Shown: one piece after another, positions 1 to 10,500 of the stretch
Layout of the letters: each line of letters opens with the position of its first letter
Numbering within the stretch: the stretch's first letter is position 1
From: Pyxicephalus adspersus
Lineage: Eukaryota; Chordata; Amphibia; Anura; Pyxicephalidae
NCBI RefSeq assembly: GCF_032062135.1
Contig: NC_092859.1
Span: 52,355,817 to 52,419,816 of the forward strand
Direction of reading: 5' to 3'
DNA: 64,000 nucleotides
The notes under the pieces: model-generated
Databases searched by the model: none
The model's input: only the letters and a program-made list of their open reading frames with translations
What the model was told of the DNA's origin: nothing
Made by a program: the position numbers and the translations under genes

Positions 1-840
1 ACAAATCGAAAGCGTTGTATTTGACTAAAGGTGTTCAACTTAATTGGGGCTCCTTATACCCTGTTGTTTGGTGTAAGGAAAAGCTACAATATCTAGGAGT
101 TTATATTACAAAGAAACCATCACATTTATATGGGGCTAATATTAAACCATTGTGGAATACACCTAAAACACAACTATATAAATGGTCCTCATTTACCCTT
201 TCTTACTTGGGAAGAGTGAGCCTGATTAAGATGATATTATTCCCTAAGCTCTCTTATACCATTTAAATGCTCCCTCTTTTGCTTCGCCAGCAGGATTTGA
301 AAAATCTGTCAAAAATGTTTTGTACATTTATTTGGGGGGGGGGGGGGGGGTGTTTTGGGGCTTCTTGCTGATTGGTTACTGGAACATTGTCAGCAGGATT
401 TGAAAAATCTGTCAAAAATGTTTTGTACATTTATTTGGGGGGGGGGGGGGCAAGAGGACCCAACTAAGTATGCACATTATGCACCGGTCGGTTAGAAATG
501 GAGGGTTGAATTTCCCAGACGTGGAATTATATAAATTATATACTTGGGCAGCGTTAACCAGATACCTTAGGGATTGGCTTCACACAACCAGTGTTTATTT
601 AAATACATGTCTGGAGCAACAAATGTTTTCTACCTATGCCCTAAGATGTATGCTACATATGCATAGGGAAATGCTTCCAAAGGCAGTAGTATTTGTGATA
701 TTGTGGAAAAAATTAAGTCCTGATTTTCCCTTTAAATATGACAAATGGTCTTCCTTCAAAATGTGTTTGCTGGAAATTGTCTCTCTAATAGACCAGTGTC
801 ATAAATTTCCCCTTATCAGATATTTCTTGATCTGAAAACC
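1..840 (+). mobile_element. L1/Tx1-type LINE ORF2 fragment (degenerate)
   Basis: Two reading-frame pieces carry the region just after the reverse transcriptase of L1/Tx1-clade ORF2. The first (about 15-266) reads YLGVYITKK and then LSYLGRVSLIKM, the typical L1 'YLG...LSWLGRINAIKM' stretch. The second (470-835) contains GGLNFPDVELY, the L1 'GGLGLPD' stretch. The element would encode the endonuclease/reverse transcriptase that copies L1 RNA at the target site; here stop codons and a 103-bp internal duplication with G-run expansion break it. The C-terminal part of a similar ORF2 lies at 2070-3200 on the same strand, so the two may be one insertion later split by 841-2069. Class is confident from the motifs; the exact family is not known. 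Confidence 0.75.
288..450 (+). repeat. Tandem duplication with G17 and G14 tracts inside LINE
   Basis: A segment of about 60 bp starting CAGCAGGATTTGAAAAATC is present at 288 and again at 391 (offset 103 bp). Each copy ends in a homopolymer: 17 G at 334-350 and 14 G at 437-450. The G tracts replace the GGN codons that follow 'FIW' in the ORF2 frame (Phe-Ile-Trp-Gly-Gly), so they probably grew by slippage from a GGGG seed. Confidence 0.85.
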
Positions 841-1647
841 AACATCCTTCCTGACCCCCTAGTTTACAACACCCATTGTAAACGTTGGAGTTTTGTGTCT
901 CCAGGTGTCAAAAAACTCAGATAAGGCTAGCAGAGTAGCCCCTGATTGAACTCTGAGATGTATTCTAAAACACATTTATTAATAATCTTTGTATTTCCAT
1001 ATATCATTCTGTATAAAGTAGTAGTTGACAGATTTGTAAATGGAGCGTTATGGTGAGCATTTTGAGACCAAGGACTAGTCTCCTAGGCCTCAGGAAAGCT
1101 ATATGTAGCCTGTCCTGGTGAACCATAAGTCCCAGACATACCTAGTTTGGTCTCTGTGAACTCCTTTTTTTGTGGTGATTATTAATCTGGGGTTTGGCAT
1201 AAAACCTGTACTTGTGAAATTATCAATAATGGCTAGATAAAGGGCATTTTGGAAGTGTCCACAGAGCATCATAACCCATGTCGAGACAGCCCTTTAGACA
1301 GCCCCCACCCTGATGTCATTGGATTGTTGTGTCTGTGGTTGGCATAGAAAAACCCATGTAAGGCTAGCTGAGACAGCTCTCACCTTATCTTGTTGCTAAG
1401 GACAACTGACACATTGAGCACTGCAGGGAGCCCAGTGACTCTGACTAATAACTTGGACTTTACACGGCAACCTGGACCAAGGCAAACCAACTCTACCTAA
1501 GTATTATTTCACAATTTTCCCTTTTATTTTATGCTGTTGCTATAATTCTGCTATTGTTCTGTTATTGTTCTTAGATTAGTCTTTCTTTTTCTATAATTTG
1601 TTTATGCACTGTTTTTGTATGTTTTTACTTTTTAAACACTATAAAAA
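841..1647. other. Unassigned sequence, possibly LTR-like
   Basis: No coding frame or recognised repeat. It holds short pyrimidine-rich and TATA-like stretches (about 1500-1660) and runs directly into the dispersed repeat at 1648. It could be part of the same unknown retroelement as that repeat, but no terminal repeats or target duplication were found. Confidence 0.3.
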
Positions 1648-1979
1648 GCGTAAGCTGAATCTCTGAATGCTATAAATAGAAATAGTGTAGCTTGCCAACC
1701 CAAAACGCTACTATAAACATTGTGATTACTGAGACATCCCTGTCTGAAGTGGAAGTGGGTGACACTAAAGAAGCAGAAACATAACTGTGGTTGTCAAGGG
1801 AAATGGTGCGTCTTAGCATGTGGTGGCAGTCTACCTGTGATGGTGTGTGGGGCAAGGGTTACCAGAATGGTAAACTTGCCCCGTGACGGCCCTTCTAAGC
1901 CTGCTGGTGCATGGACTGTTACTAAGCGTGCTGAAAAGTCTATGCGCAGGAGTGTTGCCTGAGAGGGGGTTTATCACAG
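1648..1979 (+). repeat. Unclassified dispersed repeat, copy 1
   Basis: About 330 bp that recurs in the same orientation at 34146-34487. The shared sequence starts at GTAAGCTGAATCTCTGAATG, includes GTGGTGGCAGTCTACCTGTG, and ends at TATCACAG/CATCACAG. Outside these limits the two loci differ, so they mark true ends of a dispersed unit or of a conserved part of a larger one. No protein frame survives. It resembles an LTR or internal retroelement segment, but class is unknown. Confidence 0.75.
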
Positions 1980-2069
1980 TATTAAATCCACATTTGGGAT
2001 CAAACTGGCAGCTTTGGCATAAAATTAGGCACCCCTTTTAACTAAATAGTTACTCTTCTTTACACCTCC

Positions 2070-3200
2070 CATTAATGAATAACCTGGATTTTCCATTGAG
2101 ATTTCAAGGAAGGACTGAAAGGGAGAAACAAGAGTTTCGGCATTTGAAGGTAAAAACCTTTGTTAATGGTCAAACTAAGAAACCCATTTCGTATGATGCT
2201 ATGATATCACTATATCTATTTTTGGAAAAAGAAGTTTTGTGTATTGCCATATCCGGTCATATGTTTCAGTAATATTGCGAAGACTCTCTGACAGTGATTG
2301 GTCAAATACACTGGATAAAATGCTGCTTAGACGGAATCCATAAAAGAAGGAAATGACTGGGGTTTATGGTATTTATAAACCAATTTTAAACTATGAGGAA
2401 AGGAATACTGGCCTAAGTAGATGGAGTATTTATCTTCTATCTAGAACCCCAAAGGAGATCTTATCTGATTTTCGTAGAGAATGGAGAGCAATTACCTCTT
2501 CAATGTATAGAGAGATTGTATTCAAATTCTTCCATGGTGCATATGTTTTACCCTACTGCTTATTTCAAATGGGTTAAAAAGAATCCTCTAAATGTTTAAA
2601 ATGTAATGCAGTTGAAGCTGACTCCTATCATATGTTTTGGGGTTGTCCCCTTATTAAAAGATTTTGGAGGCTAGTGGTTTAGTTTGCACAGAAGAATTTG
2701 GTATCATTTCTCCCTTTATCATCAACATGGGCTTTGTTCAGAGTTCTAACAGATCGGGTCTGGATAAATGGAGGATGAGGAAGACTCCTTATGATTATAT
2801 CTATGGTGGTTAAAAAAAACATATTGCATAAGTGGATACGTGTTGAGACTCCTACCCTGGGTTTGTTTCTGGAAAAACTTAGATATGTCTTTCAAAAGGA
2901 TGGGGTAGAGGCCGCAATCAATAAAGATTCTAAAGTACAATCTGTCTTTGAATTATGGGAATCATATATAGCTATACTGCCTCTAGAAACGAAAAAATGC
3001 TTAATATCAACATTTAAACAAACTGCTTGGTATGTTAATAGATTTTTGGATAATGACCCACCTGGTATTCTGTAGTTAGAGTTAGAATTAGATCAATGTT
3101 TGTTCATTGGTATTGTATATTGTTGTATATCTATTTTGTGGTAGTTGTTTGTATGCTAATTCCTTTGTTGTAAAAAAAATAATAAAGTTTTTTAAAAAAG
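2070..3200 (+). mobile_element. L1/Tx1-type LINE ORF2 C-terminus and 3' end
   Basis: Successive broken frames (2075-2272, 2353-2577, about 2578-2690, 2791-3075) give an L1/Tx1 ORF2 C-terminal region: a stretch with SRWSIYLLSRTPKEILSDF, then the Cys/His segment KCLKCNAVEADSYHMFWGCP typical of the ORF2 tail, and a terminal TAG at about 3073. The 3' UTR ends in an A-rich tract with AATAAA at about 3180-3200. Probably the 3' part of the element seen at 1-840. Confidence 0.75.
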
Positions 3201-3245
3201 CGGTGCCCGCGGCTGCTGAGAAGCAGGACTAGGCGGTAAATGTAA

Positions 3246-3298
3246 AATACTAAGTATTTTTAAATGTACCGCTTTTACATTTAAAAATACTTAGTATT
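3246..3298. repeat. Perfect 23-bp inverted repeat (hairpin)
   Basis: The arms 3246-3268 and 3276-3298 are exact reverse complements (23 of 23) around a 7-nt loop. It lies between the L1 poly-A end at about 3200 and the start of CR1 sequence at about 3299. It looks like the core of a small foldback element; GCGGT motifs just outside resemble those in the TTAA-type MITEs elsewhere in this window. Confidence 0.8.
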
Positions 3299-4870
3299 CA
3301 TACCACCAGGGAGATTAATCACTGGAATGGTACCAATGGATTGGCATAAGGGTCAAGTGGTTCCTATCTTCAAAAAGGGAGCAAAGTCATTACCAAATAA
3401 ATACAGACCGGTAAGTTTATCTTACATGGTTGGAAAGGCCCTAGAGAGTTTGATAAAGAACCACATAGAGGAGTTCCTGCTAAAAAAATAATACAAATCC
3501 TGTTTATTAATAATAATAATAATAATAATAATAAGTGATAGCTTAGATTCAAGAAAGACCGAGGTTGTCAAACAAATTTAAAGGTAGACAGTGGAGTAGC
3601 AACTGATATTGTGTACTTGAACTTTGCTAAAGCATTTGACACAGTACCCCACAGGTGGTTAATATGCAAGTTAGGGTCTATAGGTTTAGAAAATTAAATC
3701 AGTGTGTGGATAACTGGTTTAAAGACCACATCCAGAGAGTAGTAATTAATTATTCATACTCTGAATGGTCTAAGGTTATTGGTGGTATACCACAGGGTTC
3801 AGTGTTGGGATCTTTACTGTGTAACATCTTTATAAATGATATAGAGTTTGGGATTAAAAGTACCATTTCTGTGTTTGCAGATGACACCAAATTATGTAAT
3901 GGAATTAAATTCATACAGTATGTCTATAATCTACAAGCAGACCTGGATGTACTGTTTGATTGAGCAGCCAAAAGTGGCAAATGACATTTAACATTGATAA
4001 AAGGAAAATTGTGCATTTGGGGGCTGACAAAGTGTGAATGTTTCATAATGTCTAGGGGGAATACATTTGGGGGAGTCATAAATGTAAAAGGATCTGGGGG
4101 TTCTGGTAGATCATAGACTTAATAATGACATGTATATCAAGCTGCAAAATCTAAAGCTTTCAAAGTACTTTTTTGTAATAAAAGAGGAAAAAAACTGCAG
4201 AGATCAAAACATAATCCTGCCCAAGTACAAAGCATTGGTTAGACCTCACCTGGAATATGCAGTCCAGTTTTGGGCACCAGTTCACAAAAAGATTTTGGGG
4301 AATTGTAGAGAGTGCAGAGAAGGGAAACTAAACTAATTAAAGCAATGGAGGAGCTCAGCTATGAGGAGAGATTAGCTGAACTGAATCTATTCTTCCTTGA
4401 GAAGAGACGTTTAAGGGGGAAAATGATTACCCTGTATAAATTTATATATGGTTCATATAGAGAACTCTCTTCCTGAATATTAACTTTAAGATCAATACAA
4501 AGGATCAGGGGGGCACGCTTTGCATTTGGAGAAAAGGAAGATTAAGCTCCAGATAAGGAAGGGATACTTCCCTGTAAGGTCTGTGAAAATGTGGAATAGG
4601 CTCCCTCAGGAAGTAGTTTCATCAAGTACTAGATTGTACTAAGTGCTAAGAAAAAGCTAAATGTTTACTAGAAGCACATAATTGTAAAGTAAAACTTTAG
4701 CCTAAAAATAACAGACTGTTGATCCAGAGAACATCCAATTGCCTCAGGGCATCAGGAAGGTTTTTTTCCCCCGAGCAAATTATACCAGGGGTTTTTGCCT
4801 TCCTAGAGTTTAACTATGTCTATTGTTCAACTCTGTCTGACTCCAGAGGATGAGTACAATGATATTATTG
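3299..4870 (+). mobile_element. CR1 LINE, reverse-transcriptase part and 3' end (degenerate)
   Basis: CR1 ORF2 begins in the RT N-terminus (FKKG/NYRPVSL-like, about 3370-3430). The palm follows at 3655-3963 with GGIPQGSVLGSLL and VFADDTKLC (the catalytic A/F-A-D-D box), and then the thumb and C-terminal part (4130-4640) with [19 protein letters not shown] and WNRLPQEVV. A 3' end with the typical 'TTGTTCAACTCTGTCTGACT' context lies at about 4820. Several frameshifts and stops make it non-functional. The 5' end is truncated, as is usual for CR1. Confidence 0.9.
3506..3534. repeat. (AAT)n microsatellite
   Basis: About nine AAT/ATA units interrupt the CR1 frame near the start of the RT region. 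Confidence 0.9.
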
Positions 4871-5280
4871 CTTTTTTTAACTAATACTTACCTTTGCAGG
4901 GTTTGGTGACCTAAAATGAGGATAACTCATGAGCCAGCAGTGGATACTCTTCACTGCACAATGACAGGTTCTCAATATAGAAGCAATCCCGCATGGGGTT
5001 AACTGAGAGCACTGTCATTTGATTTTTGCATTTGCTTAGCCCAGGGGGAACCCCTTGTAGGATTGACTCTACACAATGACAGGAGGTTGGATGATCCTGG
5101 TTCTGAATGATTACCGCTCCAGCACTTGGCAGCATCTCTTGGCCAACAGTTAACATTCCAGCAGAACTCTCCCCTACTGTCACTAGCTATCACTCTTCCT
5201 AACTGATGCAGATTTAAAATAGTGTGCACAGCACTTAAAGTTATATTTAATGCAGTTTTTTCCTTATTATAATAACAATA
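4871..5280. other. Unassigned 400-bp interval
   Basis: Mixed-composition sequence between the CR1 3' end and the 3' end of the minus-strand L1. Contains two copies of CACAATGACAGG (about 4957 and 5074). Nothing else was recognised. Confidence 0.4.
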
Positions 5281-5428
5281 TTTATTAATATAACATTATT
5301 TATTAAAAACAATTGAAAGGCTGGTAGAGGGAAGAGGGAAGAGAAAGAAGAAAAAAAGGGAGGGAAAAATCCAAAGGAGGGGCGTGTAATCTAACTTTAT
5401 TAAAAGTACAAAAACCAAAGAAAAAAAA

Positions 5429-5442
5429 GGGGGGGGGGGGGG
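5429..5442 (+). repeat. G14 homopolymer
   Basis: Fourteen G residues follow an A8 run inside the L1 3' UTR. Confidence 0.95.
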
Positions 5443-6610
5443 CAGGGTATAATTCAAGGAAACATAATGATGTTAACAAGTCACAGCAAGTACAATTAAC
5501 ATTACAATATACAAAGTGGCCAGCCCAAAAGCAAAAAAATCTTAACAGGATTTTGTCAACATTTGAACTAAGTATCGCTACAATGAAAATGTAAGGTTGC
5601 TGACCTGCTATTTATCCAGGTCTTGTCCTGAGCCAAACAAGTTATTGGGTGTCATGGGCACAGTGTAAGTGTCAACGGGGAGGGGGGTGCCAATCAAGAA
5701 TAGGGCACCAAGTATGTTGGGGCCTCTGATTTGGTATAGGGGATCATGAACCTGGAGTAGGATGTATACCCGATGACTAAAAATCTAAAGTAGCAGGTTA
5801 TGTTAAGCCCAGATGGCAGCTATACTCTATAGATTCAGTAAACTGAGACCAAAAGAACCATGTGTTGAAGAATTTCCTACTTGTCCCTCGAATGAAGGAG
5901 GTAAGGTCCTCTATGTGGTAGATCTTGTTGACCCTCTGTAACCACAGATGATGGGCAGTCATGTTTCCTCCTGTATGCAAAAATACACAAATTTGCAGCT
6001 ATAATAAGGTGTCCAATCACCAAATTTGTGTACATCTCCTGGGAAAAAGAGTTATGTTGCAGGAGGAAGAAAGCAGGGTCATCAGGAATTTGTGCATCTG
6101 TCATCTGTTGGATAATGTTTCTGATCATTGACCAAAAATGCTGTATGCGTGGGCATTCCAAGAAAGTGTGGAGCATGGAACTTACAGCCATCTGACATCG
6201 CTAGCACTGATCCGGAAGGCGCCTGTGGAGTGTGATACCATCAAGATAGTATTTTAAAGTTTGATTCTTGGAACCTGCTGCTAATGGATGCTTTGTGAGT
6301 CCAAACCAGGATCTTCTCTCTCTGGTCTGGTGACAGTGTGATCCCTAAATCTGATTCCCAAACGTGGAAATAGGCAGGGGAGTAGGTGGATGGTGGGGAC
6401 TGTAGGAGTGCATAAATTACTGAAAAAGTGTGTCATATCACCCCGTCCTCAACACATAGTCTCAGACTTGAACTGCCCTCTAAAAATCCCAGGCATCTGG
6501 AGTACAGTTCATCCCTTCCAACCCACTCTGGGAGATCTGTTTTGCCATACACTTCCAGGGTTTTCAGTAAATTTGGTTGGAAGATATTTTGATTGGGGAT
6601 GGCAAAACAT

Positions 6611-6688
6611 GGTGGGCAAAACATGGTACCAAATCACAAAGCAGGATAGTCAAGGAAAGCTGGGGTCGAGGCAGGGAGCAAGCAAGAG
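6611..6688 (+). repeat. 78-bp LTR fragment duplicated from the nearby solo LTR family
   Basis: About 78 bp, starting GGTGGGCAAAACATGGTACC, match 7714-7791 inside the solo LTR with only a few differences and in the same orientation. The fragment sits exactly between L1 ORF2 sequence (to about 6600) and the truncated CR1 (from about 6697). It has no LTR ends of its own. Confidence 0.8.
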
Positions 6689-6696
6689 CGGATTGT

Positions 6697-7110
6697 AGTT
6701 GCTGAAACTACCTGAGGGAGCCGATTCCACATTTTCACAGACCTTACAGTGAAAAATGCCTTCCTTATCCGGAGCATAAACTTCTTTTCCTCCAGATGCA
6801 AAGAGTGCCTACTTGTTCTTTGTAATGATCTCAAAGTGAAGAGAGTTCTCTATATGGACCATTTATATATGTATACAGGGTGATCATATCCCCCCTTAAA
6901 TGTCTCTTCTCAAGGAAGAATAGATTCAGTTTAGCTAATCTCTCCTCATAGCTTGGCTCCTTCATTCCTTTTTTTAGTATAGTTGCCCTTCTCCTTCTCT
7001 GCACTATCTCCAATTCCACAATGTCCTTTTTGTGAACTGGTGCCAAAACTGGACTGCAAATTCCAGATGTGGTCTGACCAATGCTATGTATAGTATTATA
7101 AGCATTCATG
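6697..7110 (-). mobile_element. CR1 LINE fragment inserted in L1
   Basis: On the minus strand the frames give YNTIHSIGQTTSG, then PVLAPVHKKDIVELEIVQRR, LFFLEKRHLRGDMITLYTYI and VRSVKMWNRLPQVV, the CR1 ORF2 C-terminal region. One frameshift separates 6831-7109 from 6634-6834. It breaks the L1 just after the KTPGLDG motif of the pre-RT region, so it is younger than the L1. Confidence 0.85.
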
Positions 7111-7535
7111 AAGTGGGAGTTTAAGTTATCTTGGAAAGATATATAGTAACATAGGCTAGGCCTGGTGTCTTCCCAGTGAGAGATCTGTCTCCAGTGGCCC
7201 AGCTTAGTTCCTCAGTTGTTATAGGGGCTTCTAATGCCCGCTGTGGGGAGGGAGGGCATACGTGGTTTTGTCTGGTAGGTTTTGATAACTTTCATTCTAT
7301 GTACCAGGTGGGCTGGAGGTGAGGAGCGGGTGATGTTGTAAAAGTCCGTGTAAAACTGGCTGATGGACTCAGCTATGTCTTTTTTGTCCATCCTTTCTCG
7401 TAAGAAATGATACAAAAGAGCAGTCTTTATGGTTTCAGAGTGAATTGGCTAACATACAGCTCCTTTTTTTTCATAATCATAAGAGCCCTCTGACATTTAG
7501 CTAAAGGGACTATGGCCTTATTTAAACAAAGTGTG

Positions 7536-8223
7536 TGTCATGCACGGAGAGACAGGACCACTAGGGGGGCTACGGCTTGCACAGATGTAGTGTGAGCCCT
7601 GAAAAGGGCAAAAGCGCAGAGTCTAAGCAGTAACCAGGTTTTCTCCAGAGTCTCTGATGGTGAGGATGTTGCGCCGCTAGTTACTGCCAGGTTGCGGTCC
7701 TTGAGCACACCAAGGTGGGCAAAACATGGTACCAAATCACAAAACAAGATAGTCAAGGAAAGCCGGGGTCGAGGCAGGCAACAAGCAAGAGAGGTTAAGT
7801 CACACTAGTGACACTGGGCCCGCTGCAGGCACAGGGAACACAGGAGACACTGGAAGCAACAGGAGGCACAGGTGACTCAGGGATATCCACAGACAGACAG
7901 GAACACTGGAACAGCACAGGAACCAACAGACTGGACAACGAAGGGTTAACACGGGAGCTGGAAAGAGGAAACACTGAATTAAGCACAAGGTGAACAGGAA
8001 CTAGCTCACAGAACTAGGGGCTCGGCACAATGGAGACATGTTGCATGAACACAGAGTGCAGTGTGTGAGCTAGCTAAATAGCCAGGGGTGATTAAGAGGC
8101 TATTTCCTGATTGGCAGGCGAATCTGATAATGCTTGCTAGCGTAGGCACACCCAGAGTCAGAACTGCCCGCATGCGCAGGAGAGATGTGTCTGTGCTTTA
8201 GTAAGGCAGAGGTAAGTGTGACA
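7536..8223 (-). mobile_element. Solo LTR (Gypsy-like), 688 bp
   Basis: Starts TGTCATGCACGG and ends AAGTGTGACA on the plus strand, that is TGTCA...TGACA terminal inverted ends. The flanks GTGTG (7531-7535) and GCGTA (8224-8228) agree at 3 of 5 positions, consistent with a worn 5-bp target duplication. L1 ORF2 frame is found on both sides. The minus strand is probably the transcribed sense, because the pyrimidine-rich reading with repeated CCTGT motifs resembles frog Gypsy LTRs. No internal gag/pol is present. Confidence 0.6.
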
Positions 8224-8439
8224 GCGTAGTTTCCCACGTAAACTTGTGAATCCTTTCCCTTATTGGGATTGTAAATAGCTTTATTGGACAGTTCAAGGTT
8301 TCTGATCTGGTTGAGATGATGATCAGTCTCCGGCTAGAATGCCTTTTTCAATCTTGCCCCATGTTTAATGAATATGTCTTGCACTACTGCTTTGTGGGCT
8401 GCCCAACCAGTAAGGGGTCACTGTTGGAAATAATGTTTA

Positions 8440-8850
8440 TCTTGAAATAGTGTGTTCAGAGGTGATACAGTGGAGTATTGGGGGCTACAGGCCAAAGGCA
8501 CAGTAGACTGGAAGTTTTGAAAATAGTAGATTAAAAAATAAGGAATATATATTAAAAAAGAGGAAAGAATGGCTCTTTATGGCAACTACAGTAATTTGAA
8601 AGTAAACGTACTTAACAAAATAAATTCCAAGCTATACAGAGCTCAACTACGTTGTAGATAGGTATATTTGTGATGCATAATATCAAAAGCATACAATTTT
8701 ATCTCTATTAGCGTAAAGCATAGGTTTGTCTTTATTTGTGATGTGTTTCACCATATGGCTTCCTCAGAGGACCGGAGATACCGTATTAAACATATACCAT
8801 AAGAGAAAGATAATTAGAACAATATAATTCAAATGTATCACTTAGGTGGG
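8440..8850. repeat. Dispersed repeat with GATGTGTTTCACC motif
   Basis: The segment at 8740-8771 (GATGTGTTTCACC, nine bases, then GGCTTCCTCAG) has a counterpart at 13865-13895 (GATGCGTTTCACC, then AGGCTTCATCGG). This motif is common in amphibian interspersed repeats. Ends and class could not be defined. Confidence 0.45.
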
Positions 8851-9331
8851 GAAACCTCAGCAGTAATCTCCACTGTGACTCGGTGTGGATTTTCTATGCA
8901 AAAAGCGGTAAACCAGAGTCACACTCGGGGTCACTAAAACATAAAAAAAAAACACTTACCTTGTCTCCTGTCGCCCTGCGGGTTCATGCAGGTCCTCAGA
9001 ACACGTCTTCTTCCTCCAATCTCCAGCCGGCGACTGCAGAGATGATCTCTGGGGTTTCCCGGTGATGGTGCATGTGTTGGTAATATTTATATAATTATAA
9101 TATATATATATTTTATACATGCTACTGTACAGTTATATTACGTTTGATTTTTTTGTTTTTACAGATTTTAGTGTTTTTTTATTTAAAGTTTAATGTTAAA
9201 TGTATTAAATATTGGACATATTTCGGTGAGTTATGCGTAAGAATTATAGGCCTACAATGTAAAATAAGTTTCCATGCAAAAAATGTAAGGCTTTTTGCAT
9301 GGAAATACGGACAGAATTAGAACGCTTGGGG
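8851..9331 (+). mobile_element. TTAA-type (piggyBac-like) MITE, copy 1
   Basis: The 3' end is sharp: ACAGAATTAGAACGCTTGGGGGG followed by TTAA at 9328-9331. The 5' end near 8851 is worn (AACCTCAGCAGTAATCTCC, then TGACTCGG). The body (GCATGGAAATACGGACAGAA, GGACATATTTCGG, AGGCCTACAATGTAAAA) is shared with 63366-63814 and, inverted, with 44655-44900. TTAA flanks and C/G-run termini fit piggyBac-type transposition. It is inserted in the L1 between ORF1 and ORF2. Confidence 0.75.
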
Positions 9332-10500
9332 GGTTAATTATGTTGTCTCGCATGAGATCTAGCAGTGGTTTCAAGGCCCAACCAAACATCAGGGATTGGC
9401 AAGAGAGGTCCGCGAAGAATAGGATAGGTTTGACTTTGAAGGTGAATTCTTCCTGGGACCTGGCCTCTGTCATTAAGGACTCCTTCAGTTGATAGGAGTC
9501 GATTCAGCAAAGAATGTCCCACAGACAAGCAGGATCCTAGCTTTGGGCCCAGGGTTCTGTGGATGCAATCTATCTCAATAAAGTTGTCTCTGGGATTTCT
9601 TACGAGATTGTTAAATTTAGAGGTGGCTGCAGCAAGTAGATCCACAGACTCAATTGATTCAGGCAAACCATGGATTCTGATGGTGTTCTGTATGCTGTGA
9701 TTTTCTGTTGGTACAGTAGTTGTTGAATCAAAGTGGAATGCTCATTTAGGGTATGGGTATGTTGTTGCATGTGGCTTCATAGGTCCCCTGTACCTGTTCA
9801 ACCACTTTATCCCGGAACCCAAATCTCTTCTGAGGGTCTGTAATTCAGAGCAGAAGAAGTTCTGTATGCATTGAAGGTAAAATTCAAAAGTGGTCTTAGT
9901 AGGAATTAATTTGAGATATTTTTCACGGTCCCATCTATAGACTGCATTTGTGGAGGTTTGCGGAGTCTTTGCTTGTTTCTGGACAGAGAGGTGCCTTGAG
10001 GTCCCTCTTGTTGAGTATCTTTAGATTCCAGGTCAGCCTGAGTTGTGTGGTTGGAGGAGTATCTGGATCACGTGGGGAGTAGGCCACGACCTTGGCAGAG
10101 CTGCCGCAATGTATTGGGATAGCAGGGAGTAAGTGCAGCTGTGAATGCGGCTCACAACAGATAGCCCCCAGTCTATGTTGCCTTGGAGATGAGTGTCATT
10201 GGATCTGTCAGGTGGTTTTCTGCAGTGTGTTGTCCCCGCTGGAGCCAGGGGCCATGTGTTCAAGATGGCCACCCAGTTAGTGCTGAGGCCAATAGTTGCC
10301 GGCTCTGACTGTGTCTTAGATTGCTGGTGCGCGAGGACTCGGGTCTCCCTCTGAGAAGCCGTAAGATCCTTAAAACCTTCAGGGATTAGCTAAAGTAGTC
10401 CGGCGCCTGTGGAATGGTGAGTGTCTAAGTAAATGTCAAAGCGGAGCAGAGCCCTGTTACAATGTAGCTGCTGCATATGACTCCTCTGCCGGAAGTCCAC
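9332..10500 (-). pseudogene. L1/Tx1 ORF1 and 5' UTR (degenerate)
   Basis: Minus-strand frames show IRIHGLPESIESVD followed by FIEIDCIHRTLGPK, the RRM-like core of L1/Tx1 ORF1 ('I.G.PE.....IERAHR'). After a frameshift comes LFFADLSCQSLMFGWALKPLLDLM, matching the 'FA.DLS...RKALKPLL' C-terminal domain. ORF1 proteins coat LINE RNA. Upstream (10000-10500) is the 5' UTR/N-terminal part, which reaches the GGACTTCCGGC start near 10500. At least one frameshift and the MITE at 9331 terminate it. Confidence 0.7.

Larger units (their letters stand above)
5281..10500 (-). mobile_element. Nearly full-length L1/Tx1-type LINE, minus strand, multiply interrupted
   Basis: Read on the minus strand, the element starts near 10500 with a GGACTTCCGGC-type 5' end and carries ORF1 (about 9332-9900), then ORF2. 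ORF2 pieces include the linker after the endonuclease (8224-8440, frame AHKAVVQDIF-like), the pre-RT region (7111-7535, with 'SISQFYTDFY' and a KTPGLDG motif) and the C-terminal part (5281-6592, with LHTFLECPRIQHFWSMI). The RT palm is missing between 6593 and 7110. Later insertions: CR1 at 6697-7110, solo LTR at 7536-8223, a dispersed repeat at 8440-8850 and a TTAA-type MITE at 8851-9331. The poly-A end is at about 5281. It is dead. Confidence 0.75.
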
